Positions 1 to 8,647 of a DNA stretch of 64,000 bases are shown here, piece after piece. The position numbers were made by a program, and so were the translations under genes. How positions within the stretch are numbered: the stretch's first letter is position 1; the number at the start of each line of letters is the position of its first letter. Origin of the DNA: Geobacter sp. (GTDB lineage Bacteria > Desulfobacterota > Desulfuromonadia > Geobacterales > Pseudopelobacteraceae); assembly GCA_003574895.1 (NCBI GenBank), contig PJFB01000012.1:1-64000 (forward strand), in the 5' to 3' direction. The notes beneath the pieces were generated by a model. It was not told the origin of the DNA, searched no databases, and worked only from the letters and a program-made list of their open reading frames with translations.

Positions 1-114
1 CTATTCCCTTATTGACACTGACAGACATATCACGAGTTTCAAGTTCGTACTGGCCAAATAAAGGCGATCAATCCTTCAAATGGATTTCTAGAACCATGGA
101 ACAATATTAAACAG

Positions 115-984
115 TTGTACTCTGAAGATGCTTTCGTATCAGATTACGCTGATGTTCATGGTGCATGTACAGGCGAGACTCTTACATTGACGTGGACAAG
201 TGAAAGAGGAGCATCAGGTAGTTGCACTTTACCTCGATCACAAGCCGACCAACCTTCAAATCTAGTGCCCCGTGGAATAGATTGGGACACGTATAAAGCT
301 GACATTTCAAGCTTAAAAGGTTCTAGTTTCATATTTCGGGGACAAAACAAACCATCGAGGTTGCGTACATCGTTTCATCGTACTGGTCGAGCCGATTTAG
401 AGAGGTTTCTCAACGAAGACATTCAATCTTTACACAGGCATCTCAGTTCAAGGACAAAACATGTTTTTAATCTTGAAGTGCCAAATGAGAATGGTGCATT
501 TTTCAATTTAGTGCAACATCATGGTTACCCTACTCCACTTCTGGATTGGACTTACTCCCCTTATGTTGCGGCTTTTTTCGCCTATCGCGGATTATCTAAA
601 GAACAGGTAGAAAAGGCTTTGCCGACAGACAACGTAAGAATATATGTCTTCAACCAAGGGCTGTGGAAATCAGATTTAAAACCAATAACAAATTTACTAA
701 ATCCCATCCCTCATCTTTCGGTTGGCGAGTTTATGGCAATTGAAAACGAAAGAATGATTCCACAACAAGCTACATCAACGGTTACGAATATTGATGACAT
801 TGAGTCATACATCAAATCTTTTGAGTCGCCAGCCAAGACATATCTATCGGCGATTGATCTTCCTGTCCGTGACCGCGACAAAGTTATCCAAGAACTTAGG
901 TACATGGGGATCACAGCAGGTTCAATGTTTCCAGGGCTTGATGGTGCTTGTGAGGAGTTGAAGGAACGGAATTTTGAAATCTAA
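115..984 (+). CDS. FRG-domain protein, 5' end probably damaged
   Basis: The C-terminal two thirds is an FRG domain: the FRGQ signature lies near residue 75 and the conserved LVQHHGYPTPLLDWT block near 138-152. FRG domains are found in many bacterial accessory and phage-defence-linked genes; no enzymatic function is assigned here. The only usable start in this frame is TTG at 115 with no Shine-Dalgarno. Yet the same frame stays open and protein-like back to position 22, and the region around residues 25-50 looks like the end of the beta-rich N-terminal domain that often precedes FRG. Frame 2 at 2-61 also reads plausibly before its stop. A frameshift near 20-30 or a truncated start is therefore likely. 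The gene is more AT-rich than most of the window. Family call sure, start and integrity unsure. Confidence 0.75.
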   Translation: MYSEDAFVSDYADVHGACTGETLTLTWTSERGASGSCTLPRSQADQPSNLVPRGIDWDTYKADISSLKGSSFIFRGQNKPSRLRTSFHRTGRADLERFLNEDIQSLHRHLSSRTKHVFNLEVPNENGAFFNLVQHHGYPTPLLDWTYSPYVAAFFAYRGLSKEQVEKALPTDNVRIYVFNQGLWKSDLKPITNLLNPIPHLSVGEFMAIENERMIPQQATSTVTNIDDIESYIKSFESPAKTYLSAIDLPVRDRDKVIQELRYMGITAGSMFPGLDGACEELKERNFEI

Positions 985-989
985 CGAAG

Positions 990-1031
990 GGGATCACCGG
1001 ATGCCGCAAAAGGCGTGGCCCCGGTGATCCC
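990..1031. terminator. Perfect 11-bp inverted repeat after the FRG gene
   Basis: GGGATCACCGG (990-1000) and CCGGTGATCCC (1021-1031) form a perfect stem around a 20-nt loop, starting 6 nt past the FRG stop codon. There is no T-run after it, so intrinsic termination is only possible, not shown. Confidence 0.4.
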
Positions 1032-1073
1032 TAGAGCAGTTACCACTCCCCAAACCACACAGGAGACAAAAAC

Positions 1074-1382
1074 ATGAAGCAGATTCTTATCTCAGCTTTT
1101 ATATTCGTATTACTAACTTGCAGCGCATTTGCTCAAGATGCAACTCAGAACACTGAAAAGGATTTATGCCTTTTAGACATCAATAAATGTGTCGGGCAAA
1201 GCTACTACAATATTGTCGAGAAGATAAACCGCATCAAAGCTGCCCTTGAAGCAGGTTCCAAGGTCTATAGCCCCCAAGAGATAGAACATCTCAAGTATAT
1301 GCTCGACGAAGCCCTGTTTTGTTGTGATCGAATTGAATGCCACCCATCCCAAGTTCCGGAAATGGCTGATAGGGACATCTGA
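1074..1382 (+). CDS. Small exported protein of unknown function
   Basis: 102 residues. It starts with a clear signal peptide (MKQIL, hydrophobic core to residue 17, AFAQ cleavage site near residue 21). The mature part carries five cysteines (CLL, KCV, CCD and a late ECH), so disulphides or metal binding are possible; no haem CxxCH motif is present. A good Shine-Dalgarno (AGGAGAC) lies about 9 nt before the ATG. I do not recognise a family. It stands alone between the FRG gene and a convergent set of minus-strand genes. Confidence 0.7.
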   Translation: MKQILISAFIFVLLTCSAFAQDATQNTEKDLCLLDINKCVGQSYYNIVEKINRIKAALEAGSKVYSPQEIEHLKYMLDEALFCCDRIECHPSQVPEMADRDI

Positions 1383-1440
1383 TATTGAAAAAGCAAGTTC
1401 AATAAACTTTCATTGCGGGCGGCAAAACTATAGATACGCC

Positions 1441-1740
1441 TTACGATTCAATCAACCAGGACAGCTCGGGCGCTGCCATGCTGGGCGAAAACTCGATAAC
1501 ATCGTATTTGGCCACGCCATGCACGCAGAAGGGGTCCTGCCCCAGGATCTCCTGCAGGGCAGGCAGGCTCTCGGCCCGCGCCAGAATCACCCCTCCGGTA
1601 CGCGGAATCCGCCGGCCCGAGGCAATAAAAATCCCCGCTTCATACTGCCTTTCCAGATAATCCACATGGGCGGCAAGATACCTGTCCACCACGTCAAGCG
1701 GCTCCACATAGGTAAGTACGATAACGAACATGTTCCTCAT
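1441..1740 (-). CDS. YciI-like protein
   Basis: About 96-99 residues. The sequence starts MFVIVLTY and continues with a His at AAHVDYL, SGRRIPRTGGVIL and DPFCVHGVAKYDVIEF. This is the pattern of the YciI/YCII ferredoxin-like fold family, whose enzymatic role is mostly unknown. An AAAGGAG lies close upstream of the ATG at 1740 and a second ATG at 1731 begins the conserved MFVIVL; either could be used. The stop codon of the upstream aminotransferase (1770) is only about 30 nt away on the same strand, so the two are probably co-transcribed. Confidence 0.8.
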   Translation of the reverse strand: MRNMFVIVLTYVEPLDVVDRYLAAHVDYLERQYEAGIFIASGRRIPRTGGVILARAESLPALQEILGQDPFCVHGVAKYDVIEFSPSMAAPELSWLIES

Positions 1741-1769
1741 CCACTCCTTTGAATTGGGCTTGCAACAAC

Positions 1770-2882
1770 TTATCTGCCATTCTCCAGAAACTGCTCCAAC
1801 CTTGGCAAACACTCAGCCAGATTGTTCCTCCCAAACCCGATGCGAAAACAATCGTATCCTTGGCCGTAAAGGGTTCCGGGAAGCAGCAGCACTCCGGATT
1901 GTCGTACCAGCTCGGCGCAGAATTGCTCGACCGATGCCCCCAGATAGCGCGGAAAGGCGATCGGGCCGGCCTTTGGTTCATGCCACTCAAAAAGATCCCG
2001 GTGCCTGGCAAAAAACGATGCGAGCAGACCCAGGTTGCCCCGGATTATCCCCAGATTCCGTTCGACAATCGGGTTACGATGGCGCAAGGCCAGGGTGGCA
2101 AGGTACTCGCTGGGGGCGCTGTTGCAGATCGTGGTGTAGTCTTTGAACGCGGCAAGTGCGTCGAACAGCTCTTTGTTGCGGGTCGCGACCCACCCGATGC
2201 GCAGCCCGGCAAGCCCATAGGTTTTGGACATGACGCCGAGAGAAATGCCCCGTTCGTTTATTTCCGCGAACGACGGCAATCTGTCGGCAGGGTCATATTC
2301 CAGGCCCCGATACACTTCATCGGAAAACACGAGAAATCCCCGCTTATCCGAGAGAGCTGACAATTCTTGCATGAACCGGGGGTCGGGCAGATATCCGGTC
2401 GGATTGTGGGGGACGTTGACGACAACGACCCTGGTCCTGTCAGTCACATTCTCCACAAGGAACTGCAAATCCAGCTCCCAGCCGCGATCGGGATTTCCCG
2501 GCCACTCGGTCACATCCGCGCCGATACTGCGAGCCACTTCCCCAAGGGACTGGTAGTAGGGAGAATGAACGATGATCTGATCGCCGGCACTAAGAACAAC
2601 ATTCATAAAGTTGAATATTGCTTCTTCGGCACCGGCATGAACGAGAATCTGCCCAGGGGAGATATTCGGATAAAGGGAGGCGATCTGTGCCCGCAGTTCG
2701 GGGCTGCCAAGGGATTCCGTATATCCGAGCCAAAGCGACGACAGCTCTTCATGGGCATTTTGCTCAAGCCTGAGCAAGTCTCCCACGGAAAGGCTCTCGC
2801 AGTCGGAGCAGCAAAGCAGATATGGGGCTGTGAATTCGTATTGCGCGAAATACCGCTCAAGCCGGAATGGTTTCAATTTCAT
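1770..2882 (-). CDS. PLP-dependent class I/II aminotransferase
   Basis: 370 residues, normal length for fold-type I aminotransferases. Family features are visible in order: the HAGAEEAIF cofactor-phosphate region near 83, NVPHNPTGYLP near 177-187, SDEVYRGLEY near 208 (Asp/Tyr contacting PLP), and MSKTYGLAGLRIGW near 239, whose Lys forms the Schiff base. The C-terminal domain includes RIGFGRNN with the carboxylate-binding Arg. The substrate cannot be read from the sequence. It resembles the small-molecule and amino-acid aminotransferases related to capreomycidine synthase more than aspartate aminotransferase itself. It is followed by the YciI-like gene. Confidence 0.88.
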   Translation of the reverse strand: MKLKPFRLERYFAQYEFTAPYLLCCSDCESLSVGDLLRLEQNAHEELSSLWLGYTESLGSPELRAQIASLYPNISPGQILVHAGAEEAIFNFMNVVLSAGDQIIVHSPYYQSLGEVARSIGADVTEWPGNPDRGWELDLQFLVENVTDRTRVVVVNVPHNPTGYLPDPRFMQELSALSDKRGFLVFSDEVYRGLEYDPADRLPSFAEINERGISLGVMSKTYGLAGLRIGWVATRNKELFDALAAFKDYTTICNSAPSEYLATLALRHRNPIVERNLGIIRGNLGLLASFFARHRDLFEWHEPKAGPIAFPRYLGASVEQFCAELVRQSGVLLLPGTLYGQGYDCFRIGFGRNNLAECLPRLEQFLENGR

Positions 2883-2961
2883 TCAATGACTCCCATGTTA
2901 ACGATAACTTCTGGCCTCAGGGGCCAGCACGCAGAGCAATCTCGCGGAAACCGCGGTCTTG

Positions 2962-3333
2962 TCACGGCGCCAAACCAGGCGCAGCCGTAGGCGATCCACC
3001 GGAATGACAGAAGAAGGCAAATGGGTTTTGGTCGGAATTGACCTCTTGGTGGATGACTATCGGGTCTGAGATGAGGCCATAGTTGTCATCCTCGGGGTAT
3101 GTCACCGCAATCTCTGGCGTCGCGCCGGCAAAGGCCCGAACAGCTTCCCAAGAGTGCCACAGGGTACAAAGAAAAAAATGCGAATAACCACCTTGATCGA
3201 CACGACGCACGTATGCGGCGGCATTGCCCGGTATCGACCGTGATTCCTGAATCCCGGTTTTTTCCAGATAAATAGCAAAGGCATCGCCATGTTCATGGGG
3301 CACCGCACCGTGCCAGGTACGAGAAATCGGCAT
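2962..3333 (-). CDS. Small protein of dimeric alpha/beta-barrel type, unknown
   Basis: 123 residues from the ATG at 3333, which has AAAGGAG 4-5 nt upstream; an in-frame ATG at 3354 lacks one. The sequence contains RTWHGAVP, FFLCTLWHSWEAVRAFAG and a YPEDD segment. This matches proteins annotated as antibiotic-biosynthesis-monooxygenase-like, where a single ferredoxin-like domain dimerises. No catalytic residues can be assigned. It sits between folD and the aminotransferase on the same strand with about 40 nt to folD, suggesting a loose operon. Confidence 0.65.
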   Translation of the reverse strand: MPISRTWHGAVPHEHGDAFAIYLEKTGIQESRSIPGNAAAYVRRVDQGGYSHFFLCTLWHSWEAVRAFAGATPEIAVTYPEDDNYGLISDPIVIHQEVNSDQNPFAFFCHSGGSPTAAPGLAP

Positions 3334-3373
3334 GTTGCTCCTTTCCAAGTTCATACGATGTTAAGCCGGGGGC

Positions 3374-4237
3374 CTACCTTCCGTGAGCACGGACTTCGGC
3401 GGCCATTACCGTATTTCGCAGCAACATCGCTACAGTAGTCGGTCCGACTCCACCCAATCTCGGGGTAATCCAGCCCGCCACTTCGCCAACGGATTCGTCA
3501 ACGTCAGGCAACAGTTTTTTGCCTTCCCAGCTTATGCCGCCGCTTATGACGGTTGCCCCCGCCCTTATCATGTCCGGCTTGACAATGCCCGGACTGCCTA
3601 CGGCGGCAATGACAATGTCAGCACGCCTCGTGTAGGCGGCGAGATCCTTTATGCCGGAATGCACCACCGTTACGGCGGCATTGGCATAAGGCTGCTTGAG
3701 AGTGAGTAAAAGAGAAAGGGGGCGGCCCAGGGTAGGCCCACGCCCGACAATAACAACCTCTTTTCCCGCCACTGGTATTTCATAATGTTGGAGTATTGCC
3801 TGAATACCAGCCGGTGTGCAGGGAATGGGGCCCGGTTCCTGCAATACCAGGCGTCCCAGATTGACAGGATGCAGGCCATCGGCATCCTTGTCAGGAGCCA
3901 TTTGCATCAGGGCCTGATTAAAGTCAAACCCCTGTGGCAGCGGGTGTTGGATAATGTAGGCATCGACATTGACGTTCATATTGAACTCGTGAACGGCCCT
4001 GAGGAGATCTTCCTGCGTGCCGTCTTCCGGAATCTCGATATGAAAGGATTCGATCCCGACAGACCTGCACGTTTCGTGCTTTTTGTTGACGTAACTGATG
4101 CTGGCTCCATCGCTCCCGACTAAAATGGTGCCGAGTCCGGGCGAGATACCCCGTATTTTCAGGGCTTCGACCCGCGCAGCCACGTCTTTTAATACGGTTT
4201 CGGCAACGGCCTTTCCTTCAAGAAGTTTAGCGGACAT
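3374..4237 (-). CDS. folD: FolD, methylenetetrahydrofolate dehydrogenase/cyclohydrolase
   Basis: 287 residues, full length. It interconverts 5,10-methylene-, 5,10-methenyl- and 10-formyl-tetrahydrofolate using NADP in the cytosol. Visible motifs are YVNKK near 49-53 with the catalytic Lys, QHPLPQG near 97, DKDADGLHPVN, IPCTPAGI, the nucleotide-binding GRGPTLGRPLSLLL, and the closing GGVGPTTVAMLL. The NADP motif is GRGPTLGRP rather than the usual GRSxIVGxP, a form more common in actinobacterial-type FolD, so this may be a second or horizontally acquired copy. The start at 4237 has only a weak ribosome-binding site. Confidence 0.93.
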   Translation of the reverse strand: MSAKLLEGKAVAETVLKDVAARVEALKIRGISPGLGTILVGSDGASISYVNKKHETCRSVGIESFHIEIPEDGTQEDLLRAVHEFNMNVNVDAYIIQHPLPQGFDFNQALMQMAPDKDADGLHPVNLGRLVLQEPGPIPCTPAGIQAILQHYEIPVAGKEVVIVGRGPTLGRPLSLLLTLKQPYANAAVTVVHSGIKDLAAYTRRADIVIAAVGSPGIVKPDMIRAGATVISGGISWEGKKLLPDVDESVGEVAGWITPRLGGVGPTTVAMLLRNTVMAAEVRAHGR

Positions 4238-4447
4238 TTTGACTCCTGTTATTTGTGATATTCAAAAAGCTCTAGCATCAAGCGCAGCTTGATTGAGCAG
4301 ATCGATATACGCGCTGAGTTGATGAAATACCGCGCCTTTATTTCTATATTTCTGGCCATATGATGATTACCAGTTGTCTACCGTCTGGATCAAGAGATTG
4401 TCTGATCTTATCTCGGGTATCGTTTTATCCTCGTCTAGATCAGGATT

Positions 4448-5710
4448 TCAAGCCGCTTCTATGGTCGCGGGCGGCGCACGGCCCTCGTTGCGGAAGTGAG
4501 AATGCGCCAGGGCCAGCGATGCGGCTTGCAGCAGGGCGCAAAAGTAGAACGGCGCGCCGATGCGCCAATCGCCACGCGGCAAATGGGAAACCATAGCAAG
4601 CAGCGGCGCACCGAACAAGGGCGCCACCACCGCCATCAGGCTGTTCAGGGAGTTGACCGCCCCCAACGCCTGCCCCTGGCTTTGCGGGTCGGCGGCGCCG
4701 GAGATGATGCTTTGCAGCGATGCGGTAATCGTATAGCTAAGCAGATTAAGGAAGATCACCGCGTACATCATCCAGCCTTGGCTGGCTAAGCCCCACAATA
4801 CGTAGGCGATGGACGACGAAACCAGCCCTGCTACCACAAGTCGTCGCGGACTGAAGCGCTTCAGCAGGCGTCCGAGCAGAAAACCCTGCACGACCAACGA
4901 CATGATACCGACCGCCGCGAGCGACCAGCCGTTTTCCCGCGGCCCCCAGCCGAACTTGAAGGTCGTGTACAGCACCCAACTGGTGAACAGCACGAATTGG
5001 GCAAGCCCGCTCAACGCAACCACGGCAACCAAGCGGCCGACACCGCTCAGCCGGGTCAGTGCGCGCAGCGACACGAGCGGGTTTGCCATCCGCCAGTGGA
5101 ATGGGCTCCGGCGCTCGACAGGGAGCGACTCGGGCAACACAAAATATCCGTAGAGCCAGTTAATCATTGCAAAGGCGCCGGCGACGAAAAACGGGAGCTG
5201 TATAGTGATCGCACCCAAAAGACCGCCCATGACCGGCCCGACGATGAAGCCAACGCCGAACATCGCGCCCAACATGCCGAAACGCTTGGCACGTTCTTCG
5301 GGAACCGTGATATCCGCCACATAGGCGTTAGCAACAGCCGCGTTAGCCTGCATCGCACCGCCCACCAGCCGCACCGCGATCAGCATCCACAATGCCGTCG
5401 CGAGCCCGGTTGCGATAAAATTGAGGCCGAGTCCGCAAAAACCGAGCAAGAGCAACGGGCGGCGGCCGTAAGCGTCGGACAGCGCACCGAGGATCGGCGA
5501 AGCGAAAAAGTTCGCGATGCCGAACGCGAACACCACGGCGCCATACCAGAACGCCTGATCTGACTGTGAGCCGGTGAAACTTCCGACCAACGACGGCAAC
5601 ACGGGAATGATCAGGCCGATCGACACCATATCGATCAGCACGGTCAACATGATGAAAGGCATGGCCGCCGTGCGGTCGCGGCGTGGTGAAAGCAGCTTGA
5701 AGTTAATCAT
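4448..5710 (-). CDS. MFS drug-efflux transporter, TetA-like
   Basis: About 420 residues and roughly 12 hydrophobic segments. Motif A (GALSDAYGRRPLLLLG) lies in the first cytoplasmic loop near residue 75-90. A motif-C-like GPVMGGLLG and the N-terminal PFIMLTVLIDMVSIGLIIPVLP are typical of the TCR/Tet DHA1 subfamily of proton-driven exporters. Family knowledge suggests export of a small hydrophobic drug or metabolite; the substrate is unknown. The ATG at 5710 (MINFKLL) is chosen over 5737 because it sits directly before the first membrane segment. Downstream of it lies folD, about 200 nt away. Confidence 0.85.
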   Translation of the reverse strand: MINFKLLSPRRDRTAAMPFIMLTVLIDMVSIGLIIPVLPSLVGSFTGSQSDQAFWYGAVVFAFGIANFFASPILGALSDAYGRRPLLLLGFCGLGLNFIATGLATALWMLIAVRLVGGAMQANAAVANAYVADITVPEERAKRFGMLGAMFGVGFIVGPVMGGLLGAITIQLPFFVAGAFAMINWLYGYFVLPESLPVERRSPFHWRMANPLVSLRALTRLSGVGRLVAVVALSGLAQFVLFTSWVLYTTFKFGWGPRENGWSLAAVGIMSLVVQGFLLGRLLKRFSPRRLVVAGLVSSSIAYVLWGLASQGWMMYAVIFLNLLSYTITASLQSIISGAADPQSQGQALGAVNSLNSLMAVVAPLFGAPLLAMVSHLPRGDWRIGAPFYFCALLQAASLALAHSHFRNEGRAPPATIEAA

Positions 5711-5767
5711 GCAAAAATACTCGGTTGAACGAACCACAGGATAGGGAACAGCTTTTTAACTTTTATT

Positions 5768-6247
5768 TCACCGCGAAAACCCGCCGACCATGCCGCCGGT
5801 CAGTTGCGTTAGATCAGCCGGCACAATCTCCAGGGTCCGGTCCGGGCGGCCGATGCCGCAGTAGATGGTTGGCAGGATCGTCAACACGTCGTCATCGATG
5901 AAAACGTTGGCATCCTTTCTGAGCGGCAAGGGCGAGACGCTCCCCGGCTCGACCCCAAGGAGTTCCCGCACCTCCTCCGGCGAAAGCGGTGCAAGGTCGC
6001 GGCGGTTGACACCCGCCAGGGCCGCAAGCCTCGGGTAATCCACGCGCCGGGTGCCGCGAAGCGCGGCCAGTACCAGCACACCGTTCCTGGTACGGAAGGC
6101 AATGGTCTTTACTATCCGCTCCACATCGAAGGCCAGGGTTTGCGCTGCATCCTCCATTGTCCGCGAAGGCCTATGCTCATGGAGGGTGAATGGAAGACAG
6201 CTCTGCCCGCAAATCTCCAGTAGGCGGTCAAAGGGTGTTAGTTCCAT
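5768..6247 (-). CDS. YbaK/ProX-type aminoacyl-tRNA deacylase
   Basis: About 159 residues from MELTPFDRLL. The domain covers the whole protein: HEHRPSRTMEDAAQTL near 24, IVKTIAFRTRNGVLVLAALRG with the conserved Lys of the YbaK fold, then the VEPGSVSPLPL and FIDDDVL blocks that end this family. Such enzymes hydrolyse mischarged Cys- or Ala-tRNA in trans. The in-frame ATG at 6322 would add 25 residues unlike the family and is not used. It is followed on the same strand by the MFS exporter. Confidence 0.85.
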   Translation of the reverse strand: MELTPFDRLLEICGQSCLPFTLHEHRPSRTMEDAAQTLAFDVERIVKTIAFRTRNGVLVLAALRGTRRVDYPRLAALAGVNRRDLAPLSPEEVRELLGVEPGSVSPLPLRKDANVFIDDDVLTILPTIYCGIGRPDRTLEIVPADLTQLTGGMVGGFSR

Positions 6248-6545
6248 GTCAAAGGACCGGCTGTTCTTTTGAGGCCTTGGAATATGTCGAAAACTCTTTT
6301 TACCGGATTCATATTTGGTCACCTATCATGATAATCGGTTGGTTCCGCGCTACGCCTCGGCCAAGGCCGACACCATCACGCCAAGTGCATCATAACCATA
6401 TTCAATGGCTTTATCTACTGCCTAATCCATTACGCTTGGCGTCTGCTCAAGCCAACCATAGATATGTAAAATCATGTTGTCAAATAAACAAAATAAGTTT
6501 AGTTTTATACATATATTGTCTACTTGCGATCAGGAGATAATTGCC

Positions 6546-6953
6546 ATGGCACAGACAAATCCCAAAAACGATGAAGTCGCCTTGGAGTCGGCCGATTCCC
6601 GCAAGGCACTGGCCACGCTCGTCATAAAGCTGTTTCAGCTATGGGGACTGAGTACGTCCGATCAACTGGACTTGCTTGGCCTCAGTCCTAAAAGCCGGGC
6701 CATGCTCTCTAAATATGCCAAGGGCGAAGCACTGCCATCAACACGTGACATGTACGATCGCGTGGGGTGGTTGCTGGCCATTCACAAGGCGCTGCGGCTT
6801 TTGTACCCCCGGAACGAAGAAATTCGCTATTCCTGGGTAAACAGACGAAACGCCGCATTTGCCAATCTTGCCCCCTTGGATGTCATGAAGGAACAGGGAA
6901 TCATCGGGATTGCCCGCGTTGCCCGCTATCTTGATTTCTACCGGGGACAATGA
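6546..6953 (+). CDS. Xre/MbcA/ParS-type antitoxin of an Xre-RES pair
   Basis: 135 residues. It contains the antitoxin/toxin-binding segment seen in the DUF2384 family: LSPKSRAMLSKYAKGEALPSTRDMYDRVGWLLAIHKALRLLYPRNEE, plus a C-terminal block ending ARVARYLDFYRG. Such antitoxins neutralise RES toxins and repress their own promoter. AGGAGAT lies about 8 nt before the ATG at 6546; the longer in-frame start at 6474 is unlikely. The stop codon overlaps the toxin start by 4 nt (ATGA at 6950-6953), so expression is translationally coupled. Confidence 0.88.
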   Translation: MAQTNPKNDEVALESADSRKALATLVIKLFQLWGLSTSDQLDLLGLSPKSRAMLSKYAKGEALPSTRDMYDRVGWLLAIHKALRLLYPRNEEIRYSWVNRRNAAFANLAPLDVMKEQGIIGIARVARYLDFYRGQ

Positions 6954-7648
6954 TGGCAGCGCCACTGCTCTTCGACAAGACCCGTGACTTTGACGGCGAT
7001 GCCTACCGCAATATCGTTTCTCTCCGGGAGTCGGAGGACCTGTTTTCCGACCTTTCGGGCGGTGACGAGTTCTTGAGTGCCGTTGCAACCGCAGCAGAGA
7101 TGAAGGTGAAAGCGGATATCCCTTCCGGGTTTCTTCAAAGGGGGTTCCACTATGCCACTTCCATTACCTACCCATTCGAGCATGAGCCATACTTGAGAAC
7201 ACGCTATGGCAACGGCTCCTTTGGCGTTTGGTATGGTTCCCTGGCAATTGATACCACCATCCACGAAACAGCTTTCCACATGGTGAGAGAAGAGGCCGGC
7301 ATAGAAGGCAACCACGGATTGATTGTCAGGGAAAGGGCGGTCTACTTGGTGCGCTGCCAAGCGCTTCTGATAGATCTGAGCGGAAAAAGGAAAGCCTTTC
7401 CAGGTCTGGTGGCCCAAGATTACGGTCTTACCCAGCAGATAGGCGAACGCCTTCACAGGGAAGGCCATCCGGGATTGTTAGCCCCTTCCGCCCGACATGA
7501 GATGGGCACGAACCTTGTTGCACTCACGCCAACAGTGCTGAGCGACCCAAGACCCTTCTGCTATCTCATATATTTCTGCGATCCGGTGCGGCGGATGGTG
7601 ACAATAGAGCGACAGCCGGGAGAGATTCTGACCTCATTGAGTTTTTAA
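6950..7648 (+). CDS. RES-domain toxin
   Basis: 232 residues. The RES domain is visible: an Arg in LRTRYGNG, the aromatic GSFGVWYG, then DTTIHETAFH with the key Glu, and a late Ser in APSARHEMG. RES toxins such as MbcT degrade or phosphorolyse NAD+ and so arrest the cell unless bound by the partner Xre antitoxin encoded immediately upstream. The start ATG overlaps the antitoxin stop. Length is typical for the longer RES subfamily. Nothing is missing, so the pair looks intact. Confidence 0.88.
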   Translation: MMAAPLLFDKTRDFDGDAYRNIVSLRESEDLFSDLSGGDEFLSAVATAAEMKVKADIPSGFLQRGFHYATSITYPFEHEPYLRTRYGNGSFGVWYGSLAIDTTIHETAFHMVREEAGIEGNHGLIVRERAVYLVRCQALLIDLSGKRKAFPGLVAQDYGLTQQIGERLHREGHPGLLAPSARHEMGTNLVALTPTVLSDPRPFCYLIYFCDPVRRMVTIERQPGEILTSLSF

Positions 7649-7667
7649 TACACTCGCAAAAACTGCG

Positions 7668-8573
7668 TCACTGCTTCCTCAGGTAGCGGCCCTTTACGTT
7701 GTAGGCGATCATCCATTCGGCCAGCGAGCGCTTGGGCAGCACCCTTTTCAATTCAGCGGCAATGGCGTCGGCATCCTGCGACTTGGCCGCAAGTTCGCGG
7801 GCCTTTGCGTCGAACAGCAGCAGGTATTCCTTCATCTCGGTCAGGTCCTTCTTGGTGGAGAGCGGTCCGTGGCCGGGGACGATCCGTTCCACGTCCATGG
7901 CCTGGAGGGCGTCGAGTGTCCTGATCCAGCCGGGGATATCGCCGTCGGCCAGATAGGGGTGGAAGTCGGTGAAGAGGATATCGCCGGTAAAGAGAAGCTT
8001 CTTCGCCGGCAGGTAGACGGCCACGCTCCCCTCGGTGTGGGAGGGTGCCACACGGATCAACTCCACCTTCTCGTCCCCCAGGTCGATGGTCATCCGCTCG
8101 CTGAAGGCAAGCTGCGGACAGACGATTTCCGTTCCTGCCATGTCCTCCGGCTTCATGCCGTAGTTGGCGATGTTCTTCAGGGTCTCCTCGCCCATTTTCT
8201 CCAGCAGCCTGCGATCCGCGTCGTGGGAAATGATAATGGCGCCCTGCTTGGCGAACACACAGTTGCCAAAGGCATGGTCCAGGTGGGCATGGGTATCGAC
8301 CACGTACTTGATCGGCTTGTCGGATACCTTGCGGATGTCGGCCAGGAAGCGCTGCGCCTCCTTGGCGGAGACGAGCGTATCGACCACCAGGATGCCATCC
8401 CTACCGATCACGATACCGGCATTGGCGGCAAAACTGGTGGCTGGGGAGGACTCCTTTACACCGACATAGGAGTAGACATTGTCGGCGACCTTGGTCAGCC
8501 CTTCCTGGGCGAACGCAACGCCGCCGCAGAGTACCGCTACTAAACACATCAAAACAGCAATGATCCGTTTCAT
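7668..8573 (-). CDS. Exported metallo-beta-lactamase-fold hydrolase
   Basis: 301 residues from the ATG at 8573, which has GGAGG about 6 nt upstream; a TTG start 4 codons earlier would overlap that site. A signal peptide (MKRIIAVLMCLVAVL, cleavage after AFA) targets the protein to the periplasm. The zinc-binding motif THAHLDHAFG lies near 95-104, a second His in PSHTEGS near 180, TGDILFTD near 197 and the C-terminal VPGHGPLS near 233. This is the MBL-fold pattern shared by class B beta-lactamase relatives, quinoprotein relay enzymes (SoxH-like) and other hydrolases; the substrate is not evident. It is a single gene downstream of the secreted YD-repeat gene. Confidence 0.88.
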   Translation of the reverse strand: MKRIIAVLMCLVAVLCGGVAFAQEGLTKVADNVYSYVGVKESSPATSFAANAGIVIGRDGILVVDTLVSAKEAQRFLADIRKVSDKPIKYVVDTHAHLDHAFGNCVFAKQGAIIISHDADRRLLEKMGEETLKNIANYGMKPEDMAGTEIVCPQLAFSERMTIDLGDEKVELIRVAPSHTEGSVAVYLPAKKLLFTGDILFTDFHPYLADGDIPGWIRTLDALQAMDVERIVPGHGPLSTKKDLTEMKEYLLLFDAKARELAAKSQDADAIAAELKRVLPKRSLAEWMIAYNVKGRYLRKQ

Positions 8574-8647
8574 GATCCCCTCCAAGCTGATGGGGGCACA
8601 TGTTATCGTGCCCCCTTTATGTTACGGTCCATACAATATCAAGCCAT

